Source: Oxytricha trifallax
Lineage: Eukaryota; Ciliophora; Spirotrichea; Sporadotrichida; Oxytrichidae
Assembly: GCA_000711775.1 (NCBI GenBank)
Contig: ARYC01017090.1
Location: forward strand, 62,001 to 126,000
DNA length: 64,000 nt
Direction: 5' to 3'
Shown here: in pieces, positions 21,685 through 32,700 of the stretch
How the letters are laid out: the number at the start of each line of letters is the position of its first letter
How positions within the stretch are numbered: position 1 is the first letter of the stretch
Notes under the pieces: model-generated
What the model saw: the letters and a program-made list of their open reading frames with translations, nothing else
Told to the model about the DNA's origin: nothing
Databases searched by the model: none
Position numbers and translations under genes: made by a program

Positions 21685-23301
21685 ATGAAGAGTCGTCATA
21701 AAAGAGTTGAAAGTTAAGATGCTATAAATGAAGAATAAAGTCTTGGAAAATAATAGATAAGACCAAGAAAATAATCAATTACTATTGAAAATTTAAGTGG
21801 TCCTAATCAAGTAAAAATTGAAGAGACTAAGAACCCATAATCTATAAAAGAACATTCAAACTCTAACTAAAATTTGAATAAGTAGCTATTACGAATGCCT
21901 AATATTAAAAAACCTACCCATTTGCATAAACTAGCCTCTCTTGGGTAATTTTCTTCCTCTCTTCTTGACAGTTCTTTTGGTGATTCATTTGCGGGAGATT
22001 AGAATTTACTTGCAAGTTAAGCTAACCTATTAGATGAAATAGTTGAAACAAGCTAAGTTGATTAAGAAAAAAATACTTCACCTAAAATAAGGAATAAATC
22101 TACTAAGCAAAAAATGTAGGGTCATACACTCTTTAAATGTTGTCCAAGACCATTTTAGCTGCACCTAAAAAATAATGTCACAACTATGACAGTAATAACT
22201 TGCTATGTTTATGACTTTGTGATTTTTCTTATACTTACAATAAATCTGAAGTTTGGCTAACAAGGGTTGCTTAAACAAAGTGAAATTTCATTAGCTTTTA
22301 GTTGCCTGATGTTTGGATTTATGTTTGATCTCTTTGGCAGAAAATAGATTTTCACGATGAGAGTATGTGTTACTAGTATAGCCACTATTCTAGTGCCATA
22401 TATTACATTCTTTCCTATAACATCTCTTGCTTTAGTTATGAGCTCTGTAAGCTTGACTGTCCCTTTTATTCCTGATTTAATAAGCTTTGGTAACAGAGGT
22501 CTTGCTTACTCTTATATGGGACTTATATTTGTTGTAGCCATAGTCATCATGTAAGCAAACATTTAGTTCAATAATTCCCATTTAGATTCTTAATGATTGA
22601 GGTAGAGGTACATAGAGATGTTAACGTAAACTTATTCTTCATTGTAAGTGGATGCATAGGATTGACAACAGCTTTTACTTTATGTTGGCATTTCTTTGAT
22701 CACTATAAAAACAGAGTCAGAAGCAGAAATGCTACAATATAGTAAGCTTCTATATTGATATAAATATTATCATAGACAACGATTGAAAAAAATCATTAAA
22801 GGACTAAATAAAAGCTTCAAAATTGATAAAGGGACTTACCTCATTCAGGCGTCTTCATTTGTGATCATGCATGTGATATTCTCATTTGTAAACATTTTTA
22901 AAAATTAACAATTTTTCATAGTTCTTTGTATCAACTTCTGAAGATATTACTTCAACTGAAAAGCAAAAAGCTGTTCTTTATATTATAACTGGATTGCTTC
23001 TTGTACCAGCACTATTTTACACAGGAATAGTTGCTGACAAGAGACCTGGTTGGAGAATGCTCCTAAGAGAATATATTTGCTTATTAATTTTCTTGGTAAT
23101 CTTTGCTATCAGAGAGGGCTATTCAAAACACCAAGATTTCTTAAAGTTGCTCGGGTTTGCAGGCTGTATGTTTATAATTTTCAATATCTACATGACTGTA
23201 AGTAAATTTTCAAATTAAAGTTTCGTTTAGAACATGATTATTTTGAGTAAAACTGTTAGAAGAGAGTGTAGAGGCGCAATGTATGGAATAGTTAGTGCTT
23301 G
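21685..23301 (+). CDS. major facilitator superfamily transporter, main block (scrambled gene)
   Basis: ATG at 21685 (MKSRHKRVESQDAINEEQ). A long polar N-terminus precedes the membrane core. The MFS loop-2 signature is seen as FGFMFDLFGRKQIFTMR, followed by many apolar helices (TSIATILVPYITFFPITSLA, LFFIVSGCIGLTTAFTL, LYIITGLLLVPALFYTGI). Four introns (about 22550-22585, 22740-22774, 22886-22920, 23199-23230) are short GT..AG. The frame past 23301 ends within about 10 codons, before the final helices. Those lie inverted at 21091-21441, linked by AGTGCTTG. Substrate unknown; location membrane. Confidence 0.8.
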
Positions 23302-23394
23302 TCTAATTGCTATTTTATATTTTGGCTGATCAGAATCTTAATTCTGTTTAGAGAAGTATAAATTTAAAAAATCCATAATTTTGATAAAATAAAA

Positions 23395-24805
23395 ATGATT
23401 ACAACCGCATCCTCAAACAGCAATCCCGCCAAATAAGCAAAGTCTTCAAGCGCCTTCAAGACTCTTTTCAATGAGCTCTTATCGAACTAAGGAGACTACA
23501 ACAAACTTCCTGATAACCTAAAGAGAGCTAAGATTAGATGCCAAGTGAGAGAGACATACCCTAAGCTATTGATTTCAGATGGATCATTCTTTATCGCAGG
23601 TTACATAACCAAAGAATGCCAAAACAAGTGTGAACAAAAGAAAGTCAAGATCACGGACCTCAAGGATGGACTTATTTTAATTACTAAATGGAATGTTGAA
23701 CTTACATTAGTTAATTCAGCTGAAGAATTCACTAGTTATAGTGGAATCGAAATGAGAGTAATAATTCATGAGTTTAGAGTTATAGTTGAATTTAATTTTA
23801 TGTCTTTGAATAAGTCATTTATAATCAGGAGGAAGATCTTAAGATGTCAAAATTCCCAACAAATCTTTACAGAGATGATGAAGTTAAAGCTTCAATTTTG
23901 CACTTTATTTAAGCACAAAGACTCCAACAATTAAATAATTTGGTGGCTTAGGATAAGGAGATTAGTTTAGGTACAATTTTAGCTAAGCCAAAAACCAAGA
24001 CTGAATTGAATGAAAGTCTACTAAGAAGCAATAATGTTATTAGCCTATCAGGAAAGAAAGTTGATGTTTCTGCAGATTGTGATTAATTCACGGATTTTGG
24101 ATTTGATAAAGCTAAAAGAACTCCAGTTTTGACAATGCAAGAAATCTTCATAGCTGAGAAAGGCGCAGAAGCCCTTAGAAAACTAAATATAATTCAATCT
24201 TATAAAAATTGAAATGTTACACTTTATATCAATCTTTAAGTCCAAAGATAAAAGGATGAGCCTTAGCATGCTAAAGGGAAAAGGCAGACTACATAAGATC
24301 TTCAAAATGATCAAGGATAAGATGAAATTAAACTTTTACGTTCATATTTATTAAATCTCAGTAGGTAAAGTCAAGAAGTCACTTACTGTATCTAAGCCAA
24401 AAGAAACAGGAATCTCTAAGTTAAAAGTTACCACTACTTTCTTGAAAGATGAACCAAAACCAAAAAAAACAGGGAAAGCAAATAAGACTAAAGCAATTGC
24501 TAAGAAGGGAGGTAAGAAAATCGTAAAAGTAGTAAGAAAACTCAAAACAAAGATTGCTTCTGGGGTTAAAGGAAAAACACAAAAGAGAGCTGTAAAGCTA
24601 GTTTCAAAGAAAGATCAATCATCAACGAAACTATGATATGTTTCTAGTTTGTATTTTTTAAAAACTTACTGTCAGTAAACTCAGAAAGATGCTAGAGGAA
24701 GCAGAAGCTGCAGAAAATGCAAAGAAATCATAAAAAGCTTAACCAGCTAGAACTACTAGATCAGGAAAAGCCTCAGCAGTCCAGACTCCTTCTAAAAAGA
24801 AATGA
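23395..24805 (+). CDS. telomere end-binding protein beta subunit (TEBP-beta)
   Basis: Strong family match to Oxytricha TEBP-beta: SSAFKTLFNELLSNQGDYNK, CQVRETYPKLLISDGSFFIA, KWNVELTLVNSAEEFTSY, FPTNLYRDDEVKASILHF, FTDFGFDK and MQEIFIAEKGAEALRKL. The C-terminus is Lys-rich (KKGGKKIVKVVRKLKTK, RTTRSGKASAVQTPSKKK). With the alpha subunit it caps the single-stranded G4T4 telomere ends of macronuclear chromosomes. A 50-bp intron (GTTATAG..AATCAG) follows HEFR. An IES with pointer AAACT (24628-24632, 24677-24681) interrupts the tail and its removal gives STKLRKMLEEAEA. Another frame change near 24190-24350 marks at least one further IES that I could not delimit. Stop TGA 24803-24805. Confidence 0.88.
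24633..24681. other. IES in TEBP-beta (pointer AAACT)
   Basis: Direct repeats AAACT at 24628-24632 and 24677-24681 flank 49 bp that include an in-frame TGA. Excision restores the basic C-terminus. Confidence 0.7.
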
Positions 24806-24945
24806 AATAATTAAATAAATCTTTATCTATTCTCATTAAACTCATCATTATTTACTATACAAGGAAATTACCATTTAGAATTTAAAATATTTTAAACATC
24901 CCATAAAGAATATAAATCTCTACATCTGATTTCTTAAGAGCATTT

Positions 24946-27900
24946 ATGATCTTGAGTAAAATGTACTGTACCAATTAAAGCAAACTTTTGCAAATTTATA
25001 AGAATCAGAAAAGTAGTACTACGCTCCATAAGGTTTCACCAATGCCTTTAAATTTTATGGAGAGCCTGTAAATGTTAGAGTGCAGCAAGACACTCACGAA
25101 TTCTATAATATTCTCTGTGAAAATATAGAAGAGTCAATGAAAGGAACTCCTGTTTCTAATTTGTTGAAAGACACAGTAGGAGGAGTTATAGGTAACGAAA
25201 CTAAGAGTCTAGAACCAGAGTTTCCATATAATGGAGAAAGAGAGGAAAATTTCTTCGCTATTTCTTTGGATATAAAGAACAAGAAGAATCTTGCTGAAGC
25301 TCTAGACCTTTACATTAAGCCTGATTTCCTTGAGGGAGACAACAAGTATCTATGCGATAAATATAACACTAAAATCAATGCTTAAAGAAGATCCTACTTA
25401 AAGAAGCTATCAAATACAGTCATCATTAATCTAAAGAGATTTGACTTTGATTTTAACACCATGATGAGACAGAAAGTAAATGACTATTGTGAGTTCCCAA
25501 CAAGAATAAACTTTAAACCTTGGACAAAGGAAGGCATTAGAGAAAGAGAGAAGGAACTTGCCAGACAGCAAAGAAATAGTAATGGGGGAGAAAACATCTC
25601 GAATTTAAACAATCCTATGGATGAAGTCTTGGACGAAGAATCTAAGGCATAATCAAGGCAGAGAGATAGTAACTCTGGAAACGATCAAAATGCAGCTGCT
25701 GGCGATGAGATTGACTAGGAGGACATGAACTCTGACGACAATTAGTCATCAATTTCCGATTTAGATATCGATTAAGAAGATAAAAAGGGAGGAGAGGCAC
25801 TCGATGAGGATATGGAATCTGTAGATGACGAGAACGATCAAAATGTGAACACTGGCGCATATTTCGATGAGGACATTATTGATATAGCAGTAGATGATGA
25901 TGAATCTTAGAGCAATCAAACTAAGCAAAATGAGGCCAAGCAAAATTCTGCTAAGAACAAGAAACTTATTGAAAAGCAAAAGTCTTCAGGCAAATAGAAA
26001 TCAAGAAAGAGACTTCAAAGCAAAGATGAGAGCTATTATGAATACGAAGTTGTTGGAGTACTTGTACATTCAGGAAGTGCCGAAGGAGGTCATTACTATT
26101 CTTACATTAAAGAAAGAGATGGTCAAAAAAGATGGCTTAGATTTGATGATAAGAACGTCACTGTATTCGATGAGGCTAGATTAGGAGCTGAATGCTTTGG
26201 TGGGTAAAATGATATGAGAGGTGGAAATAACTAACCTGCATTTTTGGATGACTTTGGTGGAGATGGCAGATTTTCTTTTGAGAGATCTGCAAACGCTTAT
26301 TTGCTTTTCTATCAAAGAATCAATCCCTACGAAGCATAAGTCTAAGAAGAAAGTCAAATGAACTAGATTGCTCAGCAAAATCTTTAAGAGCTTAGGTACA
26401 TCAACAATATTGAGGAGTAAATTTACCAAAAAATATGGGAGTAAAATGGAGCCTTCCTCAAACTAAAAGTCTTCTTCGATCAAGAATACTTCTAATTTAT
26501 CAGAGAGTATGTAAACATTTACAACTTTGAGAATGTCTTGTATTTTTCAAAAGAAAATTCTTAGAGCTACTATATCAAGAAAATGATAGAGCTCTCGTAG
26601 TAGTATGATAAAGATCAGAAATAAGGTGGTAATCTTTCAGTAGATTATAAATCGAAGTAAAGAGAAATTGAGAATGAAATTAAGAATAGTTCTGATTGCA
26701 ACATATTCTCTGAAATGGACAAGATACGAGAGGATCCAGGTTTGTATAAAAATGGATTAAATTAAAATTTTTATTTAAATGTTATACACTTTAAAGCTAG
26801 CTACAGTTCTCAGTCAAGATATTATAACAAAGGTTAAAGACGTTTAGAATTTTGTTTAATGGATGCAATTAATCAACCATCTCTTCGAGAGACATGAACT
26901 TGCTTGTGTTTGGTTTGTAAAGTATATGAATGAAAACGTAAGTACTTAAACCTTTTTAATTTTGATTTATAGAGAAAAATATTAGAGGAGTTATTGCTTG
27001 AAAATCAGATGTTTGAAGTTAGAGAATCGTTCAGTAACTTGCTTAAGACTGCAATTAGCATTACTGCCAAAAATGAAGAGTCTTACTTTGAAGAAGTAAA
27101 TATTCATAATATTTTTTAATGTTTTTAGCACCATGTTTACTATGACTTTGATTGTGATGCATAATTAATCAAAGAGGGTTAAGTAGAGATGATCAGGACA
27201 TCAAAAGCTTCTACTGTTAGACTTATGAACTTACTTTTCAATCAGATGCTAGATCAAGTCAGAGTTCACTGGAGAAGATTTGATGAGTATTTCTAAGTCA
27301 TCTACCATTTTATTCAAACAAACTTCCTAGAAGTCAAGTACATGATAGAATCAAGAGCAATATTGAAGCTTATTGAGTTTATGGCGAATAACAATCCACC
27401 ATTCCTCTAAAATATCAAATTTAAGATGGGCGATAGAGGCCAAGATCCTGATTTTTCAATCGTTCTCGATATCTTAGGTTATCTTGTAAAATGTAGTATA
27501 ACATAGGGCATCACAAACATTTCTTAATACTCCTAGATATCTGTTTACTAGAAAGAATCTCAACATCTATAACTAGGATAGGAAGAGATGAAATATTTGC
27601 TGAGCGGATATCTCTTTAACTGTAGAATTATAAACAAGCAAACTTCAGTAAATCGTGGTATGATTTCGATTGTAGAGCATCTTAGCTGGGGAGACTTTGC
27701 AGCATCCAAATTCTACATTAATGAAATCCTTGAGCATATAAGAACTATTGCTCATCGTAACTGTGACGAATGCCCTAATCTTTTGGAATACTTCTCTAAG
27801 GTTCTATTAATCAAAGACGAGCTTCAAAATCAAAGATTGAGAGAAGCATTTAAATTTGATGGACTTTCAATGGGAAGCAATACTTTTGGATTTTTAGAAT

Positions 27901-28608
27901 CCATTAAGCAAAACTATTCGATATTCACTTTGAATATGCTCAAGTATTTTGGAAATTTAGCTCTATAAGACTAAGAAATCATGAAGTACCTCTAAGAGTA
28001 TATCTCTGTAAGACACTTTATTGATTATATATATTTTTATAGTTGTTCAAAAAATGGGTAGTGAATTTCCTTACGAGCAATATTGTAAACCATAAAGGTT
28101 AAGTCGATGAGCAATTCAACTTTAAAAGACTACAAGAAATGCCTGACCTTTAGAGAGCTGTAAGACTTTTAAATTATTGATTAACTAAATATAGTACTCA
28201 TAAATATTCATGGATGAAAATATTTTCAAACTAGTCCAAGAATCAAATGTCCCTTCAAACGATATTCAATCAAGCTCAAATCAATTGAATACCTTACTCC
28301 ACAATGATTCCTTTGATTTCGGTGAAAATCATCATGATAACTAGTAGTATGATTTTAACTAGGATACAGAGATGAAAAATGAAGCAGACTTAAACGTAGG
28401 ACAGAGTAACGGTTAAGGTCTCGACGATGCTGTCATTGTTGATCAAGATGACCTTCTCAATCAAGCTTTTAATAACAAAGACGAGATCTTTAATGGGGAT
28501 GATTTTGGTGATATTGATGTGGAATTGAATGCAGGAGCATAGTTTGGTAAAAATGAAGATGCTATTAATTTCAACAATAATCAGAAGAAACCTTGGGATC
28601 TTGAATGA
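24946..28608 (+). CDS. USP9X-like deubiquitinase, 3' block (scrambled gene)
   Basis: The frame starts at the pointer and reads QLKQTFANLQESEKQYYAPQ, FKFYGEPVNVRVQQDTHEFY, LEGDNKYLCDKYNTKINAQR, NTVIINLKRFDFDFNTM and LVHSGSAEGGHYYSYIKE, with catalytic His in GGHYYSY, then NAYLLFYQRINPYE. These are the UCH core blocks after the Cys box; the zinc-knuckle Cys pattern is partial (LCDKYN). An acidic Asn/Asp-rich insert of about 150 residues splits the catalytic domain. A long helical C-terminal part follows, with introns near 26740, 26938, 27096, 28007 and 28153. The stop is TGA 28606-28608 (KKPWDLE). The Cys box that must precede this block lies about 11.8 kb downstream at about 36700. Shared pointer at 24946-24960 and 36791-36805. 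Confidence 0.87.
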
Positions 28609-28795
28609 TTTAATTTAGAGTGCTAAAAATGCAGCTCATAATCAATGATTTATTTTAAGCCATGACTATTATTAACAAACAAGTATAATTTATGTTAAAA
28701 CTCGCCATCAAATTATATCTTTTTTTCTCTGATAGATATAAATCTGTGGGAAAGAAAGATATTTCAATTAAAAATTAAAGCTCTTTTTAAAAGAT
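28609..28795. other. spacer between the two USP blocks
   Basis: AT-rich, no coding frame. In the working macronuclear gene this region should be split into the 3' flank of block 2 and the 5' flank of block 1, so chromosome breakage and telomere addition probably occur here or up to 29706. Confidence 0.45.
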
Positions 28796-29395
28796 GCAGA
28801 CTTAAGAAAGCGTAAAATCTTAAGAGAAAGATTAGACTGAGCAAACCTAATAGATTATAGACACAACTATAAGTGCAAGTTTGAACAGCTAAAACGCAGG
28901 AAAAAATTACAGAGTTCTTCAACTGAAGTATGAAGGCTTTGAGACAAGCTTAAAGCAAGGTAATCAACTTAAAATTTGACTGAAATAAATTTAGATAAAA
29001 ACAGTGAATATGCCAAGATACTGTCAAGCATAAACTTGGAGATAGAGGACATCCTTACTGAAAGAAATACTGATTACTAGCACATCTTCATGTTGGTCAG
29101 CAATTTAAATTAATGTGAATTTTAATTGTAATTTCTTGCCCAAGTATTTCAAACTCATCCTCTCTAGAAGGTAACTTAAAATTTTCAAAGTAACTCAATT
29201 ATGATCTAGATACCACATGAGCGAATAGAGCACATAGATACTCGTCACAAAGTTTGTTAATAATTGGCTAAGAATGAGAGTTCCCTTACTCTACCAATTT
29301 TTCATTCAGACCTAAGATAACTCAGCCAATATTAATAAGAAATTTTTAAGTTTATATCGATAATATCAATATTATTTTGAATGAATCTAAAGACC
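28796..29395 (+). CDS. unknown coding segment, separate gene or N-terminal part of the USP
   Basis: ATG at 28796 (MQTQESVKSQEKDQTEQT), with a 35-bp intron after SLKQ (GTAATCAACTTA..AATTTAG), then DKNSEYAKILSSINLEIEDI and FQLQFLAQVFQTHPLQ. Past about 29220 all three frames lack TGA for some distance, so the 3' end cannot be fixed. It lies between the 3' and 5' USP blocks. USP9X homologues have a longer N-terminus than the block from 29707 gives, so this may be its first part. That is inference. Confidence 0.4.
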
Positions 29396-29706
29396 CTTTG
29401 ATCAGATGCTATGGATTCTAAAAAGAATTTGAAATCATTGAGATATAATAAATAATTTATAATAGTTGAATCTTAACTATTTTTGTAATGATATAGTAAA
29501 TATAAACTATTTTTAGTGTTTTTAATCTAAGATAGTTTAGTATTTATTAGAATTTCCAATATATAACTAGATTTACCCTGATTTATTAGAAAGTTTTAAA
29601 TTTGGTTAACTTAAAATTATTAATGTAAGAGTTTTTCTGACTAAATATATATGAATATATGTATATAGATTTAAATACCTATTATAGCAATATTAATTTA
29701 TTAGAG

Positions 29707-32700
29707 ATGATCTTTGATGATAATCTTGACATATACAATCATAGATTCAGCAAAAATAACTCAGAAACAGAGGTAATTACAAGTAACATGAATTAACCAT
29801 ATTTAATAGGAGAGCCTATATAGAATCAAAGAAGAGCTAATCAACCAAGAAATTGACAAGCAAACATTCTAAATAAGTATTATTATATCATAAACCAACA
29901 ATATGGAGATTGATTCTACTTAAGGTTTCAGTGAAGAAGTGTCCTTTGTTGTGAAACCTTAGTCAACTTCTTACTTTTATGTGCACAACATCAACATGTT
30001 TTCGAAGTACAAGGGTTTCGACTAACTTCTCAAAATCATGCAGTTCGCAAATAATCAAACTTCAGAGAGTCACAATTAAGTTAAAAGACCTATGTTGAAG
30101 TTTATGGCTATGATACTGAATATGATGACTTCGATGAGATAGACCTTCAGAGACTAATTCTGGTCGGCTTACATGCCTCAAATGAGAGATTTAATCCATG
30201 ACTATGTGATAAATAGATGTTCATCGGAAGACTTGAGGACCATAAACAAGAAAGATATGACTTATTTCATCAATCAAATGGAAAGTATGCTAGACAGTAA
30301 TCCAATGAAGTAAGAGGATAGAATTGAAAAGGTTTTCAAAATCAGTGAGACTATGGAACTTCATCTTGCAAGAATCTGTCTTTAAATGCCTGTTCTTGAG
30401 AAGAAACTCATCGGACATAACATACTTATTAATAAGATATTTTAAGCAAGAAACTCATCAAATGCTTAACAAAACTCTCAAGCTAATCAAGTTAACATTA
30501 AATTAATGATTATGTTTATTTTTACAAAAACATAAACTCAAGATGGATTAACGTTGAAAAATTGATTGAATGGTTAGATAATGAGAAAATATTCGATTTA
30601 GTATTTGGAGATTCCTTACATTCTGAAGTTATTAAAAAGTCTTACCCGTTGCTTCAATTCTTATATCAAAACGATAGAATCAGGGAAAAGGAGTTAGATA
30701 AAATCTGGGAATGCGGTACTAAAAAGCATGAAGCTTATAAAGTAGCAATCTTAAAAGCCTTGACTTTCATTGCCACAAAAGCTTCCTTAAAAGACTTGAC
30801 TTACATTTTCAAGAAGGTTAAATCACTTTAAATGAGTGAGCTAGATAAATTCAGTTTGTAGCTGGTTAAAGTAATATCTAAGAAGTTAGCTGGAGAAGAG
30901 GACAAAAGATATAGCTCTTAAATTCAAGGAGGTGGTTCTAAGAATACTGGTCTCGTGAGATCAAACTCTATGACTAAAGCAAACGGATTGAGCAGAGCAG
31001 ACGAGTTCAGATAAAAAATTGCAAGGAACAGAAACTCAAATGAAGACTTAGTAAAATTTGAAGATGATGTTATCTAGTTAGGATCATCAAACTATTTCTT
31101 ATTTTTAAACAGATTAATTGATTAAGGGTTTCCTAAGGATGACTTGACAGCCCAAATTATGTAGTAGAAGAAAAAACAAGGCAAAAGAACCAGGTCATTT
31201 TCCGGAGGTGCTGAAGACAGAAATATAAAACTTGATTTGTAGAGCAGTCAGAGAAAAAGTAACAACCAAAATTTATAGAAAGAGTAGATAATTCAAAGTT
31301 CTTCTGCATTATAAAATTAAAACAACACGAGAGCATAGGTCCCTGACAGATTTTTCGAAGAAATCAAGAGAAATGATGACAGCTTAAATCCACTAGAAGT
31401 TCCACCTGACAAGGAAGATAAAAAAACAGCAGACGAGGAAGGCTCATTCGGTGATAGAGACGATTTTGCTGGATAAGAGTAAAATGATTTTAGTAATAAT
31501 TTAATGGATGATATCTTTGACTACTAAAATAGAGACTTCCAACAGAATTAAGCAGAAAGATCTCAACCCTAGAGAAATCAAAATCATCAGCGTGATTAAT
31601 CAAATCTTGAGGAAGAAAAAGGGGATGGAGCTCTTGGAGAGAACTAGGAATAAATGTAACTCAATATAAGATTGATGATAACTGACACTACGCTTGGAAT
31701 TGAGGTAGAGGAGAACAGAGAACTTGCTTAATAAGTTTTGGAATATCTTTGGCATCTATGCTTAGAGGAAACAGTGTTACAAAACAATCTGTCTCTACAA
31801 ACTCACAAAATGAGTATTGAATGCTTTGTGGAGATCCTGTCTCAAAATTATTAGAAAGCAATCTTGCCTTATATTGGAAAATGCATCTCATGCTTGCATC
31901 ATAATTTCTCAGTTATGTCTGTATAGACTTTGATGTAGAAGCTTATAATGAAAATACAGTTTCCTTTACAATAGGGTAAAGTTTTGCCAAAGAACAGACA
32001 AGAACTTATTTAATACATAGACGAAGAACTAAACATCGCCAACATATGCCTAGGATCTTACATAGAGTTTAAGAGAATTAGCTTAAGTTTGATAATGGAT
32101 TAACTGGGATCTTAGGAACAAGAGTAAGAGAATTTAGAAACTTAATCATCTCTTGACAATGAAGATGAGAAAACTTCCTTCTAATCAGTTCACAAAAATT
32201 CAGGAAATTTAGCCACAAATTAAAACGTCATAAATATTTAAGATCACGCTTAACTTTCACAATAAGATTAACAAATGGCTACTTAGGAAGACTAAACAAA
32301 TCAATCTTCAGGAAGTCTTTTTATTTCTCCAAGAGGAAAACCAGAAGAAGAATTTAAGGTGCCAATTTCTCACAAGACTCAAAGCTATTAAGGCGATAAC
32401 TTGCTACAGTAAAATTATCAAAGAAATACTGACTTCAGTCAACTAGCAGGTAAAAATCAAGAATCATCAGATGACTGGTTTTAAAAGAATAGCTAAGGTG
32501 TTGGATTAGTATAAACGGGATCTTAGACTGTAGGCAATAGGCATTTTAATTCTCAGAAGAAAGTCCCTCAATCACAGCCTAGTAGAGTTATAGCTTTTTT
32601 ATTTTTATTTTAGTGCTTTTTTTTAATAATTATTTTACAGATATGACACCAAATAACTAAATGGTCCAAATAAGAGAGAATGCCAATTAAATTGAGCAAA

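Noticed and set aside
24351-24545. Minus-strand Phe/Leu-rich frame opposite TEBP-beta
   Set aside because: It is the complement of the Lys-rich TEBP-beta tail.
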